A stretch of 6,099 nt of DNA from Oscillospiraceae bacterium (GTDB lineage Bacteria > Bacillota_A > Clostridia > Oscillospirales > Acutalibacteraceae), in the NCBI GenBank assembly GCA_003519645.1, contig DOWI01000040.1:8221-14319 (forward strand). Reading direction: 5' to 3'. Both the position numbers and the translations under genes were made by a program. Under the pieces are notes generated by a model. It worked only from the letters and a program-made list of their open reading frames with translations. It ran no database searches and was not told the origin of the DNA. This document shows, in pieces, positions 1-5,821 of the stretch (position 1 is its first letter; each line of letters starts with the position of its first letter).

Positions 1-1185
1 ATGCCCCAGTTTTTTGACAAGCGATTCAACAGCCTCGGCATGAAACGGTTTTCGGTAGTGATCATCTTTTTATTTTTACTCCCTTATTCCGCTTCGGTAT
101 ACAAAGGACTTACAAGCGTCTGCTCGGTCCTGCTCGGCATCGATGAGCATATCTCAATGATCGTCATCGCGCTGGTCGCAGGGGTGGTTGTGGTGCTGGG
201 TGGATATGCAGCAACGCTAAAGGCTGATTGTTTACAGGGCATCGTTATGTTTCTAGGGGTTTCGGCCATGATCATTGCGGTTGTGCGCAGTAACCAAATC
301 GGGGGATTGTCGGTGGGGCTAAAGGCGATTTCAACAGAAACAGCTAAGCTGAATCTGGGTGTGAAAGAGTTTGTAGGACTTACTGCCACGGTTCTGATGA
401 CATCATTCGGGACATGGGGACTCCCCCAAATGGTTCATAAATTCTATGGAATTCGCGATGACTATGAGGTAAAGCGCGGGACAATTATATCAACCATATT
501 CGCGCTTGTGATTGCAGGCGGTGGTTATTTCGTCGGCTCCTTTTCCCGTTTGTTTTTCCAAGAGCTGCCGGCAAAAGGGAAAGATTATCTCATCCCCAAT
601 ATGCTATCCCAAGCCGGACTGCCGAATATTCTTCTCGGCTTAATCCTGGTACTGCTTATCTCGGCATCTGTGTCAACACTCGCAGCAATTACCATAACCG
701 CCTCCTCTACCCTAACCATGGATTTTATTCAGGCAAGGCTGTTTCCAAAAATGGATTCCGCCAAAACAGCGGCGATTACAAAAGTAGTTTGCGGGTTATT
801 TGTTGTTTTTTCTTACATCATTGCCAACAGCAATACGCCCATTCTTGATATGATGTCCTATTCCTGGGGGATTTTGTCGGGCAGCTTCCTTGCTCCGTAT
901 ATGATTTCACTGTATTGGAAGGGAATCAACCGTGCAGGTGCGTGGGCAGGAATGACTGGTGGATTTGCGATTGCGGCGCCTCCGGTAGTCTGCAAGCTAT
1001 TTATCCCCGATGCCGCCTTGCCGGGTGTGGATAAAATTGCAAACCTTGGTCCCCATTTTGCCTGTGCAGCCATGTTAATATCACTTTTATTGTGCTTTGG
1101 AATCAGCAATCTTGCAAAAGCGAGAAATTGGAAGAGCGCAGCCGGAAACCCGGCGTTTTACGCAGAGGAATCCCCCGTACATTAA
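1..1185 (+). CDS. Sodium:solute symporter (SSS family), 5'-truncated by the window edge
   Basis: This is a secondary transporter of the inner membrane that should couple uptake of an organic solute to Na+. The 394 visible residues are very hydrophobic, with about ten membrane segments. Family landmarks are visible. The opening MPQFFDKRF matches the conserved 'PEF..KRF/Y' loop that normally lies some 80-110 residues into SSS proteins, so the ATG at position 1 is an internal Met and the true start is upstream. Residues 221-242 (SASVST...SSTLTMDF) resemble the PutP segment whose Ser/Thr residues bind Na+. Residues 289-321 (SWGILSGSFLAPY, then LYWKGINRAGA and GMTGG) match the C-terminal SSS signature. 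The substrate cannot be read from the sequence. The arylacetate/aromatic amino acid genes downstream suggest a related organic acid or amino acid, but a likely terminator separates them, so this link is weak. The family call is firm. Confidence 0.87.
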   Translation: MPQFFDKRFNSLGMKRFSVVIIFLFLLPYSASVYKGLTSVCSVLLGIDEHISMIVIALVAGVVVVLGGYAATLKADCLQGIVMFLGVSAMIIAVVRSNQIGGLSVGLKAISTETAKLNLGVKEFVGLTATVLMTSFGTWGLPQMVHKFYGIRDDYEVKRGTIISTIFALVIAGGGYFVGSFSRLFFQELPAKGKDYLIPNMLSQAGLPNILLGLILVLLISASVSTLAAITITASSTLTMDFIQARLFPKMDSAKTAAITKVVCGLFVVFSYIIANSNTPILDMMSYSWGILSGSFLAPYMISLYWKGINRAGAWAGMTGGFAIAAPPVVCKLFIPDAALPGVDKIANLGPHFACAAMLISLLLCFGISNLAKARNWKSAAGNPAFYAEESPVH

Positions 1186-1281
1186 CGATGTGTCGGGTTA
1201 CAAGTAAAGATATACATAATAAGTAATTTAATGGCTCCTATTTATATATCGGTAAAAATCCAATTTTTTTTAGATATATCC

Positions 1282-1322
1282 AAAATTCTCCGATACTGCG
1301 TTTGCAGCCATCGGAGAATTTT
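1282..1322 (+). terminator. Rho-independent-type stem-loop after the symporter gene
   Basis: A perfect 13-bp inverted repeat (1282-1294 with 1310-1322) is closed by a loop that can pair further (CTGC 1296-1299 with GCAG 1304-1307). The right arm ends in TTTT followed by AATAAG, so the U-tract is short. The left arm begins with AAAA, so the structure could act on either strand. It lies about 100 bases after the symporter stop and upstream of the paaK promoter, which fits a transcript boundary. Confidence 0.7.
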
Positions 1323-1363
1323 AATAAGCCTACAATAAAATCGCAGCATTCCTTTCAGAGTAC

Positions 1364-1391
1364 TTTACAATCTCGTTAAAAGTGTTAAAAT
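1364..1391 (+). promoter_or_regulatory. Candidate sigma-A promoter for paaK
   Basis: TTTACA (1364-1369, 5 of 6 to TTGACA) is followed after 16 bases by TAAAAT (1386-1391, 5 of 6 to TATAAT). Transcription would start near 1398 and give a leader of about 60 bases before the ATG at 1460. The site lies just downstream of the putative terminator, as expected for a new transcription unit. It is inferred from consensus only. Confidence 0.5.
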
Positions 1392-1417
1392 AGTTTAAAG
1401 CAGATGCAGTTTAAAGC
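1375..1417 (+). repeat. Short direct repeats over the -10 region and start of the paaK leader
   Basis: GTTAAAA occurs at 1375-1381 and 1384-1390, overlapping the -10 box. The 10-mer AGTTTAAAGC occurs at 1392-1401 and again at 1408-1417, a 16-base period. The repeats cover the -10 and the presumed transcription start, where a repressor could bind. No regulator gene is visible in the window. AT-rich sequence makes short repeats more likely by chance, so a regulatory role is a guess. Confidence 0.35.
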
Positions 1418-1459
1418 GATAAAGAGCAGATCGCCGATTAAAGAAAGGCCGGATAAATC

Positions 1460-2779
1460 ATGACTAACCGAATTTGGAACCGTGAAATGGAATGTATGCC
1501 CCGCAGTGAGATGCAGGCATTGCAGCTCACACGTCTGCGGGCTCTGGTGGATTACTGTGACCGGAATGTAGAGTTCTACCACAAACGCCTTGCAAAGGCG
1601 GGCGTTACAGGAGATAAAATTAAAACATTGTCCGACATACAATACATACCCTATACCACCAAGACCGATCTGCGCGATACATATCCTTTCGGTATGTTTG
1701 GTGTACCAATGAAAAAAATCGTCCGTATCCACGCTTCATCCGGCACAACCGGCAATCCGACTGTGGTCGGTTATACACAAGAGGATCTCGATAACTGGTC
1801 GGAACAAGTGGCGAGGATGATTGTGGCAGCAGGAGCGACCGACGAGTCGATTGTTCAGATTTGTTTCGGGTACGGCTTGTTTACTGGTGCACTCGGACTG
1901 CACTACGGGCTTGAGAAAATCGGCGCTTCGGTTGTTCCGATGTCGTCAGGCAATACAGAGAAACAGCTTAAATTTATGAGAGATTTCGGCACCGATACCA
2001 TTGTCGCCACACCCTCCTATTGTTTATATCTCGCCGAATGTGCAAGGGAGGCTTCGGCGGAATTTCCGTTTGAGCAGTATGGCTTAAAGCTTGGCTTGCT
2101 CGGCAGCGAGGGCTGTACGCCTGAGATGCGCGAACAGATCGAGCAGAGATGGGGCGGCGGATTCTTTGTAACCGATAACTATGGAATGTCCGAGCTGAAC
2201 GGTCCCGGCATGTCGGGCGAATGCATCCAGCGCAACGGACTGCATATCTGCGAGGATCATTATTTATGTGAGGTTATAAATTCCGAAACACTTGAAGTGC
2301 TTGATCCCGGTGAAACCGGCGAGCTGGTGGTTACAGCTTTGACCAAACGCGGCATTCCCATGCTGCGCTACAGGACAAAGGATATCACGAAATTCAACTT
2401 TGAACCCTGTGGGTGCGGACGCACCACAGTCCGTATGCATAAGATTATAGGCCGAAGCGACGATATGCTGAAGATTCGCGGCGTCAATGTATTCCCTTCA
2501 CAGGTAGAAAGCGCCCTAATCGGTATCAATGAAATCGGTCCGCATTATCAGCTGGTTGTACGCCGCCAGGGGTTTGCCGATACTTTGGAGGTTAAGGTGG
2601 AGCTGATTGACGGTGGATTGCTGGAGCGGTATGCCGAGCTGGAGGCGTTGCAGAAGCGAATCCATGACAGAATCAAATCGATACTCGGCATTGAAATTAC
2701 GGTAAGCTTGGTGGAACCCAAATCCATCCAAAGATTTACCGGCAAGGCGCAGCGGGTGGTTGATTTGAGAGGGAAGTAA
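1460..2779 (+). CDS. paaK: Phenylacetate/arylacetate-CoA ligase (AMP-forming), PaaK family
   Basis: This cytosolic ANL-superfamily enzyme activates an arylacetate (phenylacetate, or perhaps indole- or hydroxyphenylacetate) with ATP and CoA to arylacetyl-CoA, AMP and PPi. The 439 residues match the usual 430-440 of the family. Visible motifs, in order: ATP-binding loop SSGTTGNPT (93-101), aromatic/adenine-pocket motif YGMSE (241-245), hinge-type GRSDDMLKIRG (331-341), and the C-terminal GKAQRVVD (428-435) with the candidate catalytic Lys429. The ATG at 1460 is chosen because PaaK proteins begin a few residues before the IWN...E..M motif, which here starts at residue 5. The upstream AAAGAAAGG (to 1447) is a modest ribosome site with rather long spacing. 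Together with iorAB and a second paaK downstream, the enzyme belongs to arylpyruvate/arylacetate metabolism. Substrate specificity cannot be read. The family is certain. Confidence 0.93.
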   Translation: MTNRIWNREMECMPRSEMQALQLTRLRALVDYCDRNVEFYHKRLAKAGVTGDKIKTLSDIQYIPYTTKTDLRDTYPFGMFGVPMKKIVRIHASSGTTGNPTVVGYTQEDLDNWSEQVARMIVAAGATDESIVQICFGYGLFTGALGLHYGLEKIGASVVPMSSGNTEKQLKFMRDFGTDTIVATPSYCLYLAECAREASAEFPFEQYGLKLGLLGSEGCTPEMREQIEQRWGGGFFVTDNYGMSELNGPGMSGECIQRNGLHICEDHYLCEVINSETLEVLDPGETGELVVTALTKRGIPMLRYRTKDITKFNFEPCGCGRTTVRMHKIIGRSDDMLKIRGVNVFPSQVESALIGINEIGPHYQLVVRRQGFADTLEVKVELIDGGLLERYAELEALQKRIHDRIKSILGIEITVSLVEPKSIQRFTGKAQRVVDLRGK

Positions 2780-2782
2780 AAT

Positions 2783-2803
2783 CGGCTTGCAATTGGCAAG
2801 CCG
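2783..2803 (+). terminator. Hairpin just after paaK, possible weak terminator
   Basis: Perfect 8-bp stem (2783-2790 with 2796-2803) and 5-base loop, three bases after the paaK stop. The left arm is preceded by AAAAT and the right arm is followed only by TTTCAGG, so the U-tract is poor. It could be a weak terminator or a stabilising 3' end. Its right-arm GGCAAG recurs in the left arm of the next hairpin (2829-2849). Confidence 0.45.
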
Positions 2804-2828
2804 TTTCAGGCACTCATCCCCAAAGTAT

Positions 2829-2849
2829 GGCAAGGGCTCTGCTCTTGCC
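2829..2849 (+). other. Second hairpin between paaK and the transposase remnant
   Basis: GGCAAG (2829-2834) pairs with CTTGCC (2844-2849). The stem can extend by a G-T and a G-C pair, leaving a 5-base loop. It is followed by TTTAACC, not a convincing U-tract. It may be a second weak terminator, or a palindrome of the kind that flanks REP-associated transposases. The sequence cannot separate these. Confidence 0.35.
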
Positions 2850-2892
2850 TTTAACCTGCTGAAATCCTATTTTTTGTAGGTGGGTACTTTAT

Positions 2893-3228
2893 ATGAAAGG
2901 TATGGTTACAGAAAAGCATAGAAGAAAACCCATTCGTCTGAAAGAGTATAATTACAGCAGCAACGGGATGTATTTCATTACAATATGCGCCTACGAAAAA
3001 GCACATATCTTTGGTACAGTGGTAGGGCAAGGAGATGTTATCTGTGCGTTTAAATCTTTGTCCACCAAAAGAGTAAATGCCATATTTAACACGCCCGGCA
3101 GGAAGATATGGCAGTTCAGATATTATGACCGTATTATCCGCAAAGAGCAGGAGCATAAAGATATCTGGGCGTACATAGATGATAACCCGTTCAAGTGGGT
3201 GGATGATGAATATTATCAGCAAAAATAG
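2893..3228 (+). pseudogene. Internally deleted REP-associated/IS200-like tyrosine transposase (RAYT) remnant
   Basis: The 111-residue frame has both ends of an IS200-like (Y1) transposase of the RAYT type but not its middle. The N-terminus has the typical RRKPIRLKEYNYSS (10-23) and YFITICAYEKAHIFG (27-41). The C-terminus has AFKSLSTKRVN (52-62), W73 with YYDRIIRKE (77-85), and YIDDNPFKW (94-102), where Tyr94 is the probable catalytic tyrosine. The beta-strand region with the HUH motif (usually PNHIH or PDHIH), expected between about residues 43 and 51, is absent. Full-length relatives are usually about 170-190 residues. The frame stays open, so the deletion was in frame, but the product should not catalyse DNA cleavage. 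AGGTGG (2878-2883) could be its ribosome site for the ATG at 2893. The gene is visibly more AT-rich than iorA. It sits between paaK and iorA on the same strand. A small co-opted protein is the alternative reading. Confidence 0.78.
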
Positions 3229-3257
3229 CTGTCTGTCCTAAAGGCAGAATTTCCGTC

Positions 3258-3286
3258 TTTATATATCCCGAATTTTATGTTAGAAT
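3258..3286 (+). promoter_or_regulatory. Candidate promoter for iorAB-paaK2
   Basis: TTTATA (3258-3263, 4 of 6 to TTGACA), 17 bases, then TAGAAT (3281-3286, 5 of 6 to TATAAT). Transcription would start near 3293, about 65 bases before the favoured iorA start. An imperfect hairpin (3240-3260) overlaps the -35. The -35 match is weak, so read-through from the paaK promoter remains possible. Confidence 0.4.
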
Positions 3287-3339
3287 AAAGAGAAACAATT
3301 TAACAATTATGTATTGAATCTCGTTCGATGAACGGACAC

Positions 3340-3346
3340 GGAAGGA
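3340..3346 (+). promoter_or_regulatory. Ribosome binding site that decides the iorA start
   Basis: GGAAGGA lies 11 bases before the ATG at 3358. The in-frame ATG at 3346 overlaps this site and so cannot use it. The in-frame ATG at 3328 has no purine-rich site in front of it. This supports starting iorA at 3358. Confidence 0.6.
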
Positions 3347-3357
3347 TGGTACCTTTA

Positions 3358-5109
3358 ATGAAAACCCTTATGCTCGGCAACGAGGCGGTTGCCAGAGGGC
3401 TGTACGAAGCAGGCGTCACGGTTGTTTCCTCTTATCCGGGCACTCCCAGTACGGAAATAACCGAAAGCGTCACAAAATATGATGAGATTTACAGCGAGTG
3501 GGCCCCCAACGAAAAGGTGGCTTTTGAGGTTGCATTTGGTGCGGCAACAGGAGGGGCGCGCAGCTTTTGCGCCATGAAGCATGTCGGTCTGAACGTAGCT
3601 GCCGACCCGCTTTATACGGCATCCTACATAGGCGTAAACGGCGGCATGGTGTGTGCCGTTGCCGATGACCCAGGGATGCACTCCTCCCAGAACGAGCAGG
3701 ATTCGCGTCATCATGCAATTGCTTCCAAAACGCCCATGCTCGAACCCTGTGATTCTGCCGAGTGCCTTGCTTATACCAAGCTTGCATTCGAGCTGTCTGA
3801 AACATTTGACACGCCGTTTTTGCTCAGACTGTCCACCCGAATCTCGCATAGCCGCTCGCTGGTAGAAACTTCTCCGCGGGAGGAGCGACCGTTGAAGGAA
3901 TATAAAAAAGACGTTATGAAAAACGTCATGATGCCGGCAATGGCACGCCTTCGCCACGTTGAAGTCGAAAAACGCAACGAGGCGATTCGCGTATGGTCCG
4001 AAACGTCAGGCATACATACTGTTGAGTATAACGACAAGAAAATAGGAGTTATTTGTGCCGGTACATCTTACCTTTATGCCCGCGAGGCATTGGGCGAAGG
4101 CGCCAGCTATTTTAAGCTGGGCATGGTCAACCCGCTGCCTGTTGATTCTTTGCTTGAATTTGCCAAGAATGTCGATCAGGTTTATGTGGTTGAGGAATTG
4201 GACGATATCATTGAAACCCACTGCAAAAAGCATGGAATTGATGTAATCGGAAAGCAGCTGTTGCCGGTATGCGGTGAGTTTTCGCAGTCTCTTGTGAGAG
4301 AAGCCCTGACGGGCAAAACACTGCCTCATGTTTCGGTTGACAAGCCCATTCCTCCCCGTCCTCCGGTTCTTTGTGCAGGCTGCCCCCACCGCGGTCTTTT
4401 TACCGCCTTGAAAAAACTGAATTTGTACGTCAGCGGTGACATCGGCTGCTATACCCTCGGCGCACAGGCTCCCCTGTCCATGATTGACACCTGTGTCTGC
4501 ATGGGAGCGTCAATCAGCGGTTTGCACGGATTTAACATTGCGAGTGGAAGCGAACAGGCCAAAAAATCGGTCGCTGTCATCGGTGACTCGACATTCATCC
4601 ATTCGGGCATTACAGGGTTAATTGATATTGTATACAACAAGGGACTCTCAACCGTTATCGTCCTCGACAATTCCATTACCGGCATGACCGGACACCAGAA
4701 CAACCCCGCCAACGGATTGACCATTAAGGGGGATCCGACTACTGCGGTTGACCTGGAAGCCCTGGCACATGCAATTGGAATTAACCGTGTCGTGGTTGTC
4801 GATCCCTTTGATCTTGATGCTACCCGCAAGGCTGTTGAGGCAGAGCTTGCAGCCCAAGAACCTTCTTTGGTGATTGCCCGCCGTCCCTGCGCCTTGCTGA
4901 AGACAGTCAAACACAAGCCCGCCATGGTTGTGGATACCGAAAAATGCACCGGCTGCAAAAGCTGTCTCAAAGCCGGATGCCCCGCCATATCGGTTGGCGG
5001 CGACGGCAACAAAGGCCGCGGAACTGCCGTCATTGATCAAAACCAGTGCGTCGGCTGTGAAATATGCTCCAAGCTGTGCGCCTTTCATGCCATTGGATTC
5101 AAGGAGTAA
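3358..5109 (+). CDS. iorA: Indolepyruvate ferredoxin oxidoreductase, alpha subunit
   Basis: Catalytic subunit of the cytosolic IorAB complex, which converts arylpyruvates (indole-, phenyl-, 4-hydroxyphenylpyruvate) and CoA to arylacetyl-CoA and CO2 while reducing ferredoxin. The protein is 583 residues from ATG 3358, typical for the family. The start fits relatives that open with M-K-x-L-x-L-G-N-E-A; an in-frame ATG at 3328 would add ten atypical residues. Domains in order: pyrimidine-binding/POR N-terminal domain (about 1-170, with SYPGTPSTEI at 25-34); linker domain; TPP-binding domain with CAGCPHRG (339-346), GDIGCYTLG (360-368), and GDS (409-411) to Asp437-Asn438, the Mg-TPP motif; then two [4Fe-4S] ferredoxin motifs with Cys530/533/536/541 and Cys564/567/570/574. 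The x4 gap before Cys541 is usual in IorA. The second motif has Ala instead of the common Pro after its last Cys. It is 92 bases ahead of iorB. Confidence 0.95.
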   Translation: MKTLMLGNEAVARGLYEAGVTVVSSYPGTPSTEITESVTKYDEIYSEWAPNEKVAFEVAFGAATGGARSFCAMKHVGLNVAADPLYTASYIGVNGGMVCAVADDPGMHSSQNEQDSRHHAIASKTPMLEPCDSAECLAYTKLAFELSETFDTPFLLRLSTRISHSRSLVETSPREERPLKEYKKDVMKNVMMPAMARLRHVEVEKRNEAIRVWSETSGIHTVEYNDKKIGVICAGTSYLYAREALGEGASYFKLGMVNPLPVDSLLEFAKNVDQVYVVEELDDIIETHCKKHGIDVIGKQLLPVCGEFSQSLVREALTGKTLPHVSVDKPIPPRPPVLCAGCPHRGLFTALKKLNLYVSGDIGCYTLGAQAPLSMIDTCVCMGASISGLHGFNIASGSEQAKKSVAVIGDSTFIHSGITGLIDIVYNKGLSTVIVLDNSITGMTGHQNNPANGLTIKGDPTTAVDLEALAHAIGINRVVVVDPFDLDATRKAVEAELAAQEPSLVIARRPCALLKTVKHKPAMVVDTEKCTGCKSCLKAGCPAISVGGDGNKGRGTAVIDQNQCVGCEICSKLCAFHAIGFKE

Positions 5110-5110
5110 A

Positions 5111-5133
5111 GCTTGAGACCTTTGTTTTCAAGC
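5111..5133 (+). other. Intercistronic hairpin between iorA and iorB
   Basis: GCTTGA (5111-5116) pairs with TCAAGC (5128-5133), extendable to 8 bp with one G-T pair, with a loop of 7. It begins right after the iorA stop and is followed by a T-rich stretch (TTTT at 5138-5141 and TTTTT at 5146-5150) not directly abutting the stem. It could be a partial terminator or RNA-processing site tuning iorB relative to iorA, or carry no function. Confidence 0.35.
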
Positions 5134-5201
5134 CGGGTTTTGTGCTTTTTCGGTTCGTCAGACGCACATTTCCCTGTCTCTTTTAGGAAAGGAATGTAAA
5201 T

Positions 5202-5786
5202 ATGTCACAATCGGTTAAAAATATTATGATCGTCGGCGTGGGCGGTCAGGGTACGCTTCTGGCTTCCAAACTGATGGGCAAGGCGTTTGTGGAAAAGGGT
5301 TATGACGTAAAGGTCAGCGAAGTACACGGCATGTCACAGCGCGGCGGCTCGGTGGTTACCTATGTCCGTTACGGCGAAAAGGTATATTCCCCCTTGATTG
5401 ATAAGGGGGAGGCAGATATTATTATCGCTTTTGAGCAGCTCGAAGCTGCACGCTGGCTTGCCTTTTTAAAGCCGGGGGGAATTCTAATCACCAGCACCCA
5501 AAAGATTGATCCTATGCCTGTTATTATGGGCAACGCCGTCTATCCTCAGGAGCTACTATCCGAAATAAAAGAAAAAGATGTTGAGGTAATTGCGGTTGAT
5601 GCCCTTTCATTAGCGGTTGAGGCAGGCTCTCCAAGGGCGACCAACATTGTGCTGCTGGGTGTTGCCGCTCATTTTCTCGGTTTTGACAGGGAAGTGTGGG
5701 AGGAAGTCATTCGTTCCACCGTACCGCCCAAAACCATCACAATAAATGAAAAAGCCTTTGCGCTTGGGTTTGCAGCCAAGGAATAA
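5202..5786 (+). CDS. iorB: Indolepyruvate ferredoxin oxidoreductase, beta subunit
   Basis: Small subunit of IorAB, equivalent to the gamma domain of pyruvate:ferredoxin oxidoreductase. It completes the arylpyruvate-oxidising complex with IorA and is thought to contribute to CoA-dependent catalysis. The 194 residues are the normal length for IorB. The glycine-rich GVGGQGT (12-18) near the N-terminus, SEVHGMSQRGGSV (39-51), and ADIIIAFEQLEAAR (71-84) are characteristic of the POR gamma family. It has no iron-sulfur Cys cluster, as expected. AGGAAAGGA (5185-5193) lies 8 bases before the ATG, a good ribosome site; an ATG at 5194 is followed at once by a stop. It lies downstream of iorA and 35 bases ahead of the second paaK, so iorA-iorB-paaK2 probably form one transcript. 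Confidence 0.95.
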   Translation: MSQSVKNIMIVGVGGQGTLLASKLMGKAFVEKGYDVKVSEVHGMSQRGGSVVTYVRYGEKVYSPLIDKGEADIIIAFEQLEAARWLAFLKPGGILITSTQKIDPMPVIMGNAVYPQELLSEIKEKDVEVIAVDALSLAVEAGSPRATNIVLLGVAAHFLGFDREVWEEVIRSTVPPKTITINEKAFALGFAAKE

Positions 5787-5808
5787 ACCCAGCGCAAAAA
5801 ACAGATAC

Positions 5809-5813
5809 AGGAG
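5809..5813 (+). promoter_or_regulatory. Ribosome binding site that decides the paaK2 GTG start
   Basis: AGGAG lies 8 bases before GTG 5822. Another in-frame GTG at 5813 overlaps the site and is unlikely to be used. No in-frame ATG is available until well inside the conserved N-terminal region, so GTG 5822 is the best start. Confidence 0.65.
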
Positions 5814-5821
5814 TGAGATCC

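Noticed and set aside
1..3. ATG at position 1 as a true start of the symporter
   Set aside because: The residues after it match an internal loop of SSS proteins and the first membrane segments are missing, so the gene begins before the window.
1209..1280. Repeated GATATA/TATATC words and a T8 run in the gap after the symporter
   Set aside because: Low-complexity AT-rich sequence with no consistent stem or spacing; I see no function beyond the adjacent terminator.
1385..1732. 115-codon - strand frame across the paaK promoter and 5' end
   Set aside because: Overlaps the conserved N-terminus of paaK and its leader; no plausible domain, so treated as chance.
2851..3222. 123-codon - strand frame opposite the transposase remnant
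   Set aside because: The + strand frame shows clear RAYT family motifs; the - strand product matches nothing I recognise.
3328..3357. ATG at 3328 as the iorA start
   Set aside because: Adds ten residues unlike the family N-terminus and has no ribosome site, whereas ATG 3358 has GGAAGGA upstream and the standard N-terminal motif.
3355..3957. 200-codon open frame on the - strand inside iorA
   Set aside because: Lies wholly over the strongly conserved iorA reading frame, has no family motif, and is rich in Arg/His/Cys as expected of an antisense shadow.
4449..5033. 194-codon open frame on the - strand inside iorA
   Set aside because: Covers the TPP-binding and ferredoxin region of iorA in antisense; Ser/Thr/Ala-rich with no recognisable domain.
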